Positions 37,719 through 46,031 of a stretch of 64,000 bases of DNA are shown piece after piece (the stretch's first letter is position 1; the number at the start of each line of letters is the position of its first letter). The notes beneath the pieces are model-generated. The model did no database searches, was not told the origin of the DNA, and worked only from the letters and a program-made list of their open reading frames with translations. The stretch comes from Salinisphaeraceae bacterium (GTDB lineage Bacteria; Pseudomonadota; Gammaproteobacteria; Nevskiales; Salinisphaeraceae), in assembly GCA_002683405.1 (NCBI GenBank), contig NYTH01000015.1, forward strand, positions 43,949 through 107,948, given 5' to 3'. A program made the position numbers and the translations under genes.

Positions 37719-37759
37719 AAAAGGAAAAGCCGCGCGTCGGCAGGCATGCCGCGCGCGGC
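37719..37759 (-). terminator. strong intrinsic terminator upstream of ndk
   Basis: On the minus strand an 8-bp outer stem (37729-37736 with 37752-37759) encloses a 5-bp inner stem (37738-37742 with 37747-37751), followed by TTTTCCTTTT (37728 to 37719). It sits past the iscA stop and would end the isc transcript before ndk, only 37 bases upstream of the ndk ATG. Confidence 0.8.
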
Positions 37760-37767
37760 GGCGCGAA

Positions 37768-37796
37768 TTTTAACGGTCTCGGACCGTCCGCAGCAA
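37768..37796 (-). promoter_or_regulatory. candidate ndk promoter upstream of the terminator hairpin
   Basis: On the minus strand TTGCTG (37791-37796) and TTAAAA (37768-37773) are separated by 17 bases. A transcript started here would run straight into the hairpin at 37719-37759, so either the promoter is not real or ndk has attenuator-like control. Confidence 0.35.
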
Positions 37797-37860
37797 TGAA
37801 GCGCCGATCCGGCCCGCCCGGGCAGACCGATACGGAGAGTCTACCGGTGACCTCAGCGCG

Positions 37861-38184
37861 TCAGACCGTAAACGATTCACCGCAGCCGCATTCGTTGACC
37901 GCCCGGGGGTTGTCGAAGCGAAACATGCGGTTCAGGCCCTCGCTGCGAAAGTCCACTCGCGTGCCGTCCAGCACGTCCATGAACTGGCGATCAATCACGA
38001 TCTTGGCGCCGTGCGCCTCGAAAACCTCGTCCTGCTGCGAAACTTCATCGGCATAGTCCATGGTGTACATGTAGCCGCTACACCCGGATTTGCGCAGACC
38101 CACGCGCAGGCCCACGCCCTCGCCGCGCTTGGCCAGTTGCGACTTGATGCGTTCTGCAGCGGCTTGCGTCATCTCGACAGACAT
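37861..38184 (-). CDS. iscA: IscA-type iron-sulfur carrier
   Basis: 107 residues of the HesB/IscA family. The three cluster cysteines are Cys35 (SGCSGY) and Cys99, Cys101 (ECGCGESF). It delivers iron-sulfur clusters or iron to apoproteins. It is the last gene of the cluster that includes the IscU-like scaffold, two cysteine desulfurases, iscR and cysE; hscB, hscA and fdx, which normally follow iscA, are absent. Confidence 0.92.
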   Translation of the reverse strand: MSVEMTQAAAERIKSQLAKRGEGVGLRVGLRKSGCSGYMYTMDYADEVSQQDEVFEAHGAKIVIDRQFMDVLDGTRVDFRSEGLNRMFRFDNPRAVNECGCGESFTV

Positions 38185-38224
38185 GATGCTTATCCTTTCG
38201 CTTTCAGAAACTTATTCAAATATG

Positions 38225-38599
38225 TTACAGGCTTTGCCGCGCGCCGTGGAATCCGCCTATCGCGGCCTCCAGCGCGTCCTGCGCCAGCAGCAGGCAGCTG
38301 CGCCGGCTCGCGGGCAGCTCCAGGGCTTGCTCGCAGGCCGGCCAATTCACGTCACGGGCCCGGTCCAACGGCACCCCGGCAAGCTGCTCGGCTAGCCAGT
38401 CAGCCACCGCAATCGTGGCCGGACAGCCCAGCGCCCGAAACGCCGCCTGCCGGATCGTCCCGCCTTCGACAGCCAGGTCAAGGCTTAATTCCAGCCCGTT
38501 CGCGCAGGCCCGGCCCGATAACAGGCCGGGCGCGTCGAGCGGTCCGGCGTGCGATGGATGGCGGAAGCGCTGCTCGATGGCGTTCGACCACAGGCTCAT
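38225..38599 (-). CDS. divergent IscU-like iron-sulfur scaffold
   Basis: 124 residues that align with IscU over the whole length. The three cluster cysteines are kept: Cys32 (GRACANG), Cys59 (ALGCPATIA) and Cys102 (RRSCLLLAQDAL). Several functional residues are changed. The Asp two residues after the first Cys is Asn34, the His before the third Cys is Ser101, and the HscA-binding LPPVK is LPASR (95-99). The IscU Asp normally controls cluster release, and its replacement in other scaffolds stabilises bound clusters. The start overlaps the desulfurase stop by four bases. It may be a specialised scaffold or transfer protein that works without HscAB. Confidence 0.8.
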   Translation of the reverse strand: MSLWSNAIEQRFRHPSHAGPLDAPGLLSGRACANGLELSLDLAVEGGTIRQAAFRALGCPATIAVADWLAEQLAGVPLDRARDVNWPACEQALELPASRRSCLLLAQDALEAAIGGFHGARQSL

Positions 38600-39798
38600 A
38601 CCGCTTGCCGCGCGGGGGCCAGCGCCCGCAGTCGCTGAATTTCGCCGACCATCTTGTCTGCGGCCCGCTCCAGCATGGCTACCGTGGTCTGCTGGCCGGG
38701 CGAGACGCGCAGCGCCGCGGCGGCCAGCGCCGGCGTGCGGCCCATGGCCCGCAGCGTATGGGATGAACCGCCCTGTGCCGACGCGCAGGCCGATCCGGCC
38801 GACACGGCCAGTGGCTCGTCGCCCCCGCAGACCGCCGCCAGCAGGGCTTCCGGATGCACGCCGCCCACGCTGAAGCTGGCGATATGCGGCACGCGCGGCG
38901 CCTGTGCGCCGTTCAGATAGACTTCGGGCAACGTCAGCAGGCGGTCAATCAACGCCGTCATTGGCGCACTCAACTCGGCCCAGTGGTCGGCTCGCCGCGC
39001 TTCGGCCCGCGCCACCGCCACACCGAAGCCGACAATCTGATGCGTGGCGAGGGTGCCGGCTCGTAGACCGCCTTCCTGCCCCCCGCCGGTCAGCAACGGG
39101 GCCAGCGGGGCCAGCGGCTGGCGCCGCCGGAACAGCGCGCCCACACCCTGCGGCCCGTACAGCTTGTGGCCGGACAATGACAGCAGATCGACGTCCAGCG
39201 CTCGCACATCAATCGGCAGGCGGCCGGCCGCCTGTGCTGCGTCGACGTGCAGCAACGCGCCGTGCTCCGCCTGGCGCAGGGCCCTGGCCACACCGGCAAC
39301 GTCCTGAATTACGCCTGTTTCATTATTGACCTGCATCACGCTGACCAGCGCGGTATCCGGCCCGAGCGCCGCAAGCAGGCTATCCGTGCTGATCAGACCG
39401 GCCGAGTCGACCGGCAGGCGCGTGATCTGCCATCCCCGCGCCTCGAGCGATCGCAGAGGGTCCAGTACGGCGCGATGCTCGGTGCAGACGCTGATCATGT
39501 GCCCGGGCCGACCTGTCCTGCGTGACCAGGCCCGCGCCGCGCCTTCGATGGCCAGATTGTTGGCTTCCGTGGCGCCGGAGGTCCAGATCAGCTCATCCGG
39601 CCGGCTGCCGATCACCGCGGCGACCTGCTCACGCGCCTGCTCCACCGCGGCGGCCGCGCGCCGCCCCGGCTCGTGGGCAACCGATGAAGGATTGCCGGGC
39701 AGCTCCGTCATCACCCGCAGCATGGCCTCCCGCACGGCCGGATCGAGCGGTGTGCTGGCGGCGTGATCGAGATAGACAACCTCGGCGGCGTGAGTCAT
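38596..39798 (-). CDS. cysteine desulfurase family protein, second copy
   Basis: 400 residues of the NifS/IscS group. PLP Lys212 is in SLSGHKLYGP, and the persulfide Cys338 lies in the long flexible loop SAGSACASAQGGSSHTL. The active-site His in TEHRAVLDPL is present. It lies between a first desulfurase (seven bases upstream) and the IscU-like scaffold, and shares only a family-level likeness with its neighbour. Two desulfurases in one isc cluster suggests separate partners. Confidence 0.88.
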   Translation of the reverse strand: MTHAAEVVYLDHAASTPLDPAVREAMLRVMTELPGNPSSVAHEPGRRAAAAVEQAREQVAAVIGSRPDELIWTSGATEANNLAIEGAARAWSRRTGRPGHMISVCTEHRAVLDPLRSLEARGWQITRLPVDSAGLISTDSLLAALGPDTALVSVMQVNNETGVIQDVAGVARALRQAEHGALLHVDAAQAAGRLPIDVRALDVDLLSLSGHKLYGPQGVGALFRRRQPLAPLAPLLTGGGQEGGLRAGTLATHQIVGFGVAVARAEARRADHWAELSAPMTALIDRLLTLPEVYLNGAQAPRVPHIASFSVGGVHPEALLAAVCGGDEPLAVSAGSACASAQGGSSHTLRAMGRTPALAAAALRVSPGQQTTVAMLERAADKMVGEIQRLRALAPARQAV

Positions 39799-39805
39799 GC
39801 GCCGT

Positions 39806-40963
39806 TCAACCGCCCATGACCGCCGGGTTGATGCTGGGCATGGCTGCCCGGCCCGACAGCTGCTGCAACGCCTGCAGCAGGGTCTGCACGTCCGCCTGGC
39901 TGTTGTCCTTGCCCAGACTCACCCGCACCGCCCCTTTTGCTTCAACCGGGTCGACGCCCATGGCGGTCAACACGTGACTGGGCTCGCCGGAGCCGGCGGC
40001 ACAGGCCGACCCGGACGACACGGCGATGCCCTGACGGTCGAGCGCCATGAGCAGGCCTTCGCCGTCATAGCCCGGCAGGGTGAACTGGAGCGTGTTGGGG
40101 ATGCGCTCGGCGTCGGCGGCAAACACCCGCACGCCGGGCATGGCCATCAGGCCCGCCTGCAGCTCGTCGCGCAGGGCTTGCAGCCGGGCGCTGCGCTCTT
40201 CCAGCGCCCGGCCGGCCATTTCGGCCGCCTGGCCAAAGCCGACGATGGCGGCCGTATTCTCGGTGCCGCCGCGCAGGCCCTGTTCGTGTCCACCCCCGTG
40301 CAGCTGGGGCTGGAGGTCGAGATGCTTGCGCCGCAGCAGCGCGCCCACGCCCTTGGGTCCATACAGCTTGTGGGCCGACAGGCTCAGCGTGTCGACGCCC
40401 AGCGCGTGGTAGTCGACCGGAATCTTGCCGGCCGCCTGCACGGCATCGCAGTGGAAACGCGCGCCGGCGGCCTGCGCCAGCCGCGCCAGCCGCGCAACGT
40501 CCTGGATGACGCCGGTCTCGTTGTTGGCCAGCATGCAGGCCACCAGCCGCACGTCACCCGACTCCAGCGCATTCTCCAGCGCGGCGGTCTGTACGCAGCC
40601 GTTTGCATCGACGTCGAGTTCGGTCACCGCCCAAGGCGGCGGGAGCGCCCGGGCCGGTTCGAGAATGGCCGGATGCTCGACCGCGCTGATCAGCACGCGG
40701 CCCGGCTGCGCCAGCCCGGCGAGCCCCTTTACCGCCAGATTGTTCGCCTCGGTGCCGCCGCCAGTGAAGACAACTTCGGCCGGATGCGCGCCAACCAGCG
40801 CAGCCACCTGCTCGCGCGCATGATCAATGGCGGCGCGCGCCTGACGGCCCGCCTGATAAAGACTTGAGGCATTGCCAAAGTCTTCCCGCAGATAGGGCAG
40901 CATCGCCTCGAGCACGGCTTCATCCATGCGCGTGGTGGCGTTGTGATCAAGATAGATACTCAT
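39806..40963 (-). CDS. iscS: cysteine desulfurase (IscS/NifS type), first copy
   Basis: 385 residues. PLP Lys199 is in LSLSAHKLYGPKG, and the persulfide Cys321 in VSSGSACAAGSGEPSHVL. AVEHPAILEP holds the conserved His. It moves sulfur from cysteine to a scaffold. It overlaps the end of the iscR gene by four bases, and is followed by the second desulfurase. The loop resembles NifS as much as IscS, so the name is by position. Confidence 0.88.
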   Translation of the reverse strand: MSIYLDHNATTRMDEAVLEAMLPYLREDFGNASSLYQAGRQARAAIDHAREQVAALVGAHPAEVVFTGGGTEANNLAVKGLAGLAQPGRVLISAVEHPAILEPARALPPPWAVTELDVDANGCVQTAALENALESGDVRLVACMLANNETGVIQDVARLARLAQAAGARFHCDAVQAAGKIPVDYHALGVDTLSLSAHKLYGPKGVGALLRRKHLDLQPQLHGGGHEQGLRGGTENTAAIVGFGQAAEMAGRALEERSARLQALRDELQAGLMAMPGVRVFAADAERIPNTLQFTLPGYDGEGLLMALDRQGIAVSSGSACAAGSGEPSHVLTAMGVDPVEAKGAVRVSLGKDNSQADVQTLLQALQQLSGRAAMPSINPAVMGG

Positions 40964-41379
40964 GATTTTGATACTCCCGCAGCCGTACCGGGCGGGCTGT
41001 CACCCCGACATAGCTGCGCCAGCGTCACGTTTTCCAGATAGTCCCGGACATGTTGCGTGAGTCCGGACCACAGTTCACAGGTCAGACGGTTGCGTGCCGA
41101 CGCGCAGCGCGTGGCGTCCAGCGGCTCGTCCACGGCCGCCATGATGTCCGCTACCGAGATTTCGCCCGCGCAGCGGCACAGCTCATAGCCGCCGCGCGCC
41201 CCGCGCGTGCTACAGACCAGACCGCGATCCCGCAGCGCGCGAAACAGACGCTCGAGATACGCCGCCGAAATGTCCTGACGCCGGGCGATGGCGTTCACGC
41301 AAACCGGGCCCTGTTCGCTGTGCAGGGCCAGATCGAGCATGGCCGTCACCGCATAGCGTCCGCGGGTGGTCAGCCGCAT
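40960..41379 (-). CDS. iscR: Rrf2 family regulator, IscR-like
   Basis: 139 residues. N-terminal winged helix with MRLTTRGRYAVTAMLDLALH, near-identical to IscR in this stretch, and the SAAYLERLFRALRDRGLV helix. E. coli IscR binds a 2Fe-2S cluster through Cys92, Cys98, Cys104 and His107. Here only Cys92 is in place; the segment reads RCASARNRLTCELW, so Cys98 and Cys104 are lost and Cys101 aligns near the His position. Two extra cysteines are at 68 and 70. The cluster ligands must differ. The gene follows cysE by six bases and precedes the desulfurases. Confidence 0.88.
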   Translation of the reverse strand: MRLTTRGRYAVTAMLDLALHSEQGPVCVNAIARRQDISAAYLERLFRALRDRGLVCSTRGARGGYELCRCAGEISVADIMAAVDEPLDATRCASARNRLTCELWSGLTQHVRDYLENVTLAQLCRGDSPPGTAAGVSKS

Positions 41380-41385
41380 GCCGGT

Positions 41386-42132
41386 CTAGCCCGTGCCGGT
41401 CGGGCGATCTGCGGCGACGCTGGTCGCCTCGATCTGCTTTTCCAGCCGCTCGGCCAGCGCGCGCAGTTCGGCCTGCTGCTTCTCCAGTTCACGAACATGG
41501 TCCAGCATGGCTTCGATGCCGCGGGTCACCGGGTCAGGCATTTCTGCCGTCACCCCGTACAGGTCGAAACCGATGCGCTGGGCGAGTTCGGCGCGATCGC
41601 TCACCTGCGCATTGGCCTCGCCGCATTTGACCAGCTTGGCCGGCACGCCGACGGCCGTGCAGCCGGCCGGCACTTCCTTGACGACCACGGCGTTGGAACC
41701 GATCCGCGCGCCCTTGCCCACCGTGAACGGGCCCAGCACCTTGGCTCCGGCGCCCACGACCACATCATCTTCGAGCGTGGGATGACGCTTGCCCGGACTC
41801 CAGCTGGTGCCGCCCAGCGTCACGCCCTGGTAAATGGTGCAGTCGTTTCCGATGACGGTGGTCTCGCCAATGACCACGCCCAGACCATGATCGATGAAGA
41901 AGCGCCGCCCCAGCTGTGCACCCGGGTGGATTTCGATGCCGGTCACCCAGCGGCCGAAATGCGAAAACATTCGCCCGAGCCAGTAAAGCCGGCGGTTCCA
42001 CAGACCGTGAGCCAAACGGTGGATCCAGATGGCGTGCAGCCCGGGATAGGCGGTAACCGCCTCCCAGGTGCCGCGCAGTGCGGGATCACGATCCCGGATG
42101 GCCTGTATGTCTTCCTTGAAGCGTTCAAACAT
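41386..42132 (-). CDS. cysE: serine O-acetyltransferase
   Basis: 248 residues from the ATG at 42132. The left-handed beta-helix is marked by hexapeptide repeats ([63 protein letters not shown]). It makes O-acetylserine for cysteine synthesis. Its place at the head of the isc operon, six bases before iscR, is known from Azotobacter-type isc clusters and couples cysteine supply to iron-sulfur assembly. A C-terminal coiled coil (about 205-240) is longer than usual. Confidence 0.93.
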   Translation of the reverse strand: MFERFKEDIQAIRDRDPALRGTWEAVTAYPGLHAIWIHRLAHGLWNRRLYWLGRMFSHFGRWVTGIEIHPGAQLGRRFFIDHGLGVVIGETTVIGNDCTIYQGVTLGGTSWSPGKRHPTLEDDVVVGAGAKVLGPFTVGKGARIGSNAVVVKEVPAGCTAVGVPAKLVKCGEANAQVSDRAELAQRIGFDLYGVTAEMPDPVTRGIEAMLDHVRELEKQQAELRALAERLEKQIEATSVAADRPTGTG

Positions 42133-42187
42133 CGCGTGCCCCTTGGTTACCCGGCTTGGCGGGCGCATGCACAAAGCATCGTGGCGC

Positions 42188-42212
42188 AAACCCGACTATT
42201 CAAGTCGGGATT
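42188..42212. promoter_or_regulatory. candidate type 1 IscR binding site
   Basis: A perfect 7-bp inverted repeat CCCGACT (42191-42197), five-base gap, AGTCGGG (42203-42209), flanked by A/T triplets. The arms fit the SYYGACT/AGTCRRS halves of the type 1 IscR motif; the five-base centre fits less well. A -35-like TTGAAT lies across the centre on the minus strand, 5' of cysE. A terminator of trmJ is the alternative, but the T-tract is short on both strands. Confidence 0.45.
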
Positions 42213-42244
42213 TTACGCCGCGGCCGGCGGCCAGGCCAGCGCTT

Positions 42245-43048
42245 TCAGTGATCGTTTCGCCGGCGCGGATCAAGCGCCTTGAGAATGCCGCGCAGAATGT
42301 GGATTTCGGTGGGCTGGAGCGCGCTGCGATTGAAAAGGCGGCGCAGGCGGCGCATGAGCATCTTGGGTTGACCCGGATCGAGAAACCCGGCGGCGGTCAG
42401 CACCTCCTTGAGATGACCATAGAACCCTTCCAGTTCGTCACTGGTGGCCAGCAGCCGCCCGGAGGATTCAGGTGCTTCGCCCTGATCCAGCCGCGCCATG
42501 CGAATTTCGTAGCACACCACCTGCACCGCGGCGGCAAGGTTAAGCGATGAATAGTCGGGGTTGGCCGGTATGTGCAGGTGGGCACTGCACAGGTCCAGTT
42601 CGGCGTTGCTCAGGCCGCTGCGCTCACGGCCGAAGACTGCCGCCACGGTCTGCTCCGGCGCCAGACGGGTCAGCTCATGCGCGGCCTGTCGGGGCGTCAT
42701 CAGCGGCCAGTCGAAGCGCCGACTGCGTGCGCTGGTGCCGACCGCCCAGCCGCAGTCGGCAATGGCGGCGGCCAGATCGGGGTAACAACGCGCACCCTCG
42801 ATGACCGACAGGGCGCCCGATGCCCTCGCCCAGGCCTCGCTGTGCGCCTGGGGATGGGCGCCGGGATCAAGCCAGTCCGCCGGAGCGACCAGGCGCAGAT
42901 CCGTCAGCCCCATGGTGAGCATGGCCCGCGCGGCCGCGCCCACATTGCCGGGATGCTGCGGCTCGACCAGCACCACGGCTATGCCGGATATCGGGGCTGC
43001 TTCGGAGCCGGGATCAGGTGGGGCGGTTGAAGAATCAGTCTCGGTCAC
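42245..43048 (-). CDS. trmJ: tRNA (Cm32/Um32) methyltransferase TrmJ
   Basis: 267 residues of the SpoU/TrmH (SPOUT) family. IAVVLVEPQHPGNVGAAARAM, AAVFGRERSGLSNAEL and LNLAAAVQVVCYEIRMA are the three conserved motifs; the C-terminal helical domain is present. It methylates the 2'-OH of position 32 in some tRNAs. It is divergent from suhB and precedes cysE/iscR by about 110 bases, the usual trmJ/isc order. Confidence 0.95.
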   Translation of the reverse strand: MTETDSSTAPPDPGSEAAPISGIAVVLVEPQHPGNVGAAARAMLTMGLTDLRLVAPADWLDPGAHPQAHSEAWARASGALSVIEGARCYPDLAAAIADCGWAVGTSARSRRFDWPLMTPRQAAHELTRLAPEQTVAAVFGRERSGLSNAELDLCSAHLHIPANPDYSSLNLAAAVQVVCYEIRMARLDQGEAPESSGRLLATSDELEGFYGHLKEVLTAAGFLDPGQPKMLMRRLRRLFNRSALQPTEIHILRGILKALDPRRRNDH

Positions 43049-43134
43049 GATAGCTGTGGGGCACTACGGATGCGTGGGTGTTCAAAGGCTCTGATATTCT
43101 ACGCGGCCGTTTCGATCCTGCCCGGCTTTTCTTC

Positions 43135-43908
43135 ATGCAACCTTTCGTCAATATCGCCGTGCGCGCCGCGCGTGCGGCCGGCCGCATCATCATGCAGAGC
43201 TATCGCCAGGGCGACCTGGGCCAGGTTCGCGCCAAGGGCGAGAACGACTTCGTGACGCAGGTGGACGTGGCGGCCGAGCAGGCCATCATCGACGTCATAC
43301 GCCGCGCTTATCCGCGGCACGGTTTTCTGGCCGAGGAGTCCGGTCGTCAGGGCAACGAACAGACGCAGTGGATTATCGACCCCATCGACGGCACCACCAA
43401 TTTCATTCATGGCTTTCCGCATTTCTGCGTGTCGATCGCCTGTGAAATCAAGGGTGAACTGGAGCACGCCGTTATCTACGATCCGTTCAAGGAAGAGTTG
43501 TTCACCGCCAGCCGCGGCAGCGGGGCCATGCTCGACGGCCGGCGTATCCGCGTGTCGGGCGCCCACCACCTGCGCGGCGCGCTGGTGGCCACGGGCTTTG
43601 CCTACCAGCGGTCGCACCCGCTGGATCGTCACATCGGCGAGTTCACCGCGGTGCTCGAGAAGACCGGCGACCTCAGACGCGCCGGGTCCGCCGCGCTGGA
43701 TCTGGCCTATGTCGCCTGCGGCCGACTGGACGCCTTCTGGGAACGGGGGCTTTCGCCCTGGGATATGGCGGCGGGCCTGCTCATCGTGCGCGAGGCCGGC
43801 GGCCTGGCCACGGCGCCCGACGGCGGCGCGGCGCTGGACCAGGGCAGCGTGCTGGCCGGCACGCCCAAGGTGTACGAGGCGCTGGCGCCCATACTGGCCA
43901 AGCGCTAG
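43135..43908 (+). CDS. suhB: inositol-1-monophosphatase SuhB
   Basis: 257 residues from the ATG at 43135. Metal site residues are visible: EESG (the Glu of loop 1), DPIDGTTNFIHG and PWDMAAG. SuhB is a phosphatase of the inositol monophosphatase family; in E. coli it also joins the rRNA antitermination complex. Divergent placement from trmJ is standard. The ribosome site is weak. Confidence 0.93.
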   Translation: MQPFVNIAVRAARAAGRIIMQSYRQGDLGQVRAKGENDFVTQVDVAAEQAIIDVIRRAYPRHGFLAEESGRQGNEQTQWIIDPIDGTTNFIHGFPHFCVSIACEIKGELEHAVIYDPFKEELFTASRGSGAMLDGRRIRVSGAHHLRGALVATGFAYQRSHPLDRHIGEFTAVLEKTGDLRRAGSAALDLAYVACGRLDAFWERGLSPWDMAAGLLIVREAGGLATAPDGGAALDQGSVLAGTPKVYEALAPILAKR

Positions 43909-43917
43909 GACCCACTG

Positions 43918-45039
43918 ATGTCCGACACTTCGCAGCACGACCAGCCCCGCTCCGAGCGGACCGAATCGACCGGTGCCCGCCAGCCCATGGAGGTCCGGTC
44001 GGTCGTCACCAGCGCGATCCTCGTGCTGATGTTTCTCTACACGCTTTATTTCGCGCGCAATTTCTTCATTCCGATCGTGCTGGCGCTCAGTCTGAACATG
44101 CTGCTCGGCCCCCTGGTCAACCGGCTGCGGCGGCTGTGGATTCCTCGCCCGCTGGGCGCGGCACTGGTGCTGTTCGTCATTATCGGCGGGCTCGGGGCGG
44201 GCGGCTATGCCGCGGTGGAACCGGCCAAGCAGTGGCTGGATTCCATGCCGCAGACCATGGAAGACCTGAAATCACGGACCAGCGTTATCCGCGAGAAGGT
44301 GGAGAACGTCACCCAGCAGACCGAACAGATCATCAAGGTGGCGGAATCGGCCGTCAACGAGAAGAAGGAGACTACGCGGACCACCACGGTGGTGCTCAAG
44401 GAGCCGGGGCTGGGTGAGCGGTTCATCGGCAGCCTGCAGGCCTTCGCGGGCACTCTGGCCGTCATGCTGATCCTGCTGTATTTCATGCTGGCGACCGGGG
44501 GCCTGATGATCCGCAAGCTGCTGGCGATGATTCGCCGGCAGATTGGCCGCCGCCAGGCCGTGAGCCTGGTGCGCCACATGCAGGACGACATCAACCGCTA
44601 TCTGGTCACCATCATCATGATCAACACGGCGCTGGGCGTGACGGTCAGCCTGGCGTTATGGGCCATCGGCCTGCCCGATCCGTTTCTCTGGGGTGCCGTG
44701 GCGGGCCTGCTGAATTTCGCGCCCTACCTGGGTGCCGCGGTGGCGTTCCTGATTATCACGGCCATTTCCTTCGCGACCTTTACGTCGCTCGCCTATGCGT
44801 CGATCGCGCCGCTGGTGTTCATGCTCATCACCGCCATCGAGGGCAATTTCATCACCCCGGCGATTCACGGCAAGCGTTTCGCCATGAATCCGCTCGCCAT
44901 CTACATGTCGCTGTTCTTCTGGGGCTGGCTGTGGGGCATCGCCGGGGTCATCGTGGCTATTCCGCTCATCGCCGCGCTGAAAATCGCCTGCGATCACGTG
45001 GACAGCATGCGCCCGATCGGCCGGCTGCTGGGTCGCTGA
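43918..45039 (+). CDS. AI-2E family transporter
   Basis: 373 residues with about seven to eight membrane helices and a soluble insert (about 110-165), the layout of the AI-2E/PerM/YdiK family. The motif region GLLNFAPYLGAAVAF and IEGNFITPAIHGKRFAMNPL is typical. Members have been linked to Na+(Li+)/H+ antiport or autoinducer-2 export; the role here is unknown. It follows suhB by nine bases with AGGA before the ATG, so the two are likely co-transcribed. Confidence 0.9.
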   Translation: MSDTSQHDQPRSERTESTGARQPMEVRSVVTSAILVLMFLYTLYFARNFFIPIVLALSLNMLLGPLVNRLRRLWIPRPLGAALVLFVIIGGLGAGGYAAVEPAKQWLDSMPQTMEDLKSRTSVIREKVENVTQQTEQIIKVAESAVNEKKETTRTTTVVLKEPGLGERFIGSLQAFAGTLAVMLILLYFMLATGGLMIRKLLAMIRRQIGRRQAVSLVRHMQDDINRYLVTIIMINTALGVTVSLALWAIGLPDPFLWGAVAGLLNFAPYLGAAVAFLIITAISFATFTSLAYASIAPLVFMLITAIEGNFITPAIHGKRFAMNPLAIYMSLFFWGWLWGIAGVIVAIPLIAALKIACDHVDSMRPIGRLLGR

Positions 45040-45069
45040 AGCGAGAACCCTGGCCGGACGTCGGGGCTA

Positions 45070-46011
45070 CTACATATGCTGTTCGGCCTCCTCTTCCTTC
45101 GGCGGGAAGAGGTCTTCCTTGGTGATATCCAGACGCAGCGCCAGCGCTGAGGCCACGTAAATCGACGAGTAGGTGCCTACGACCACGCCGATAATCAGCG
45201 CCGTGGCAAAGGCGTGGATGACTTCACCGCCCAGGGTGAACAGCGCGATGAGCGTCAGCAGGGTCGTGCCGGACGTCATGATGGTGCGCGCCAGCATCTG
45301 GTTGATGGATTCGTTCACGACCTCGCGCGGCCCCGCCTTGCGCATGCGGCGGAAATTCTCGCGAATGCGGTCAAACACCACGATCGTGTCGTTCAGCGAA
45401 TAACCGATCACCGCCAGCAGCGCTGCGAGCACGGTCAGATCGAATTCGATGCGCAGCAGCGAAAACACGCCAACCGTAATGATCACGTCGTGCGCGAGCG
45501 CCGCCACCGAGCCAAGCGCCAGCTTCCAGTGGAAGCGGAATATCACGTAGATGAGAATGCCGAACAGGGCGAACAGCAGCGCCAAACCGCCCTTCTCCGT
45601 AAGCTCCTCGCCAATCTGCGGGCCCACGAACTCCACGCGACGCATCTCGGCGCCGGGCGATTCGGCCTGAATGCTCTCGAGCAGATTGGAGCTGATGTCG
45701 GCCGAATCCAGCTCACCGGTCTCTGCCTGCTTCGGGACCAGGCGAATCAGCACATCCCGCGTTGTCCCGAAGTTCTGAACGATGGCGTCCGGGTAGCCGG
45801 CGCTGGCCATGGTGCTGCGCACCTGCTCCAGATCGACGGCCTCGGGATAGCCGATCTCGACCACCACGCCGCCGGTGAAGTCGATGCCCAGCTCAAGCTG
45901 CTGAATAGCGACAGACGCCAGGGAAACAATGATGAGAATGGCGGAAAACACCGCGGCCAGCGTGGTCTGGCCGGTGAAATTGAAATGCGTATCGGACTTG
46001 ATCAGTCTCAT
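45070..46011 (-). CDS. secF: protein translocase subunit SecF
   Basis: 313 residues, six membrane helices and one large periplasmic loop. LGIDFTGGVVVEI near residue 40 and YSLNDTIVVFDRIREN are SecF signatures. With SecD it uses the proton gradient to pull proteins across the SecYEG channel. It follows secD by 20 bases. Confidence 0.97.
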   Translation of the reverse strand: MRLIKSDTHFNFTGQTTLAAVFSAILIIVSLASVAIQQLELGIDFTGGVVVEIGYPEAVDLEQVRSTMASAGYPDAIVQNFGTTRDVLIRLVPKQAETGELDSADISSNLLESIQAESPGAEMRRVEFVGPQIGEELTEKGGLALLFALFGILIYVIFRFHWKLALGSVAALAHDVIITVGVFSLLRIEFDLTVLAALLAVIGYSLNDTIVVFDRIRENFRRMRKAGPREVVNESINQMLARTIMTSGTTLLTLIALFTLGGEVIHAFATALIIGVVVGTYSSIYVASALALRLDITKEDLFPPKEEEAEQHM

Positions 46012-46031
46012 GGAGGGCTCCGAACCGCGGC

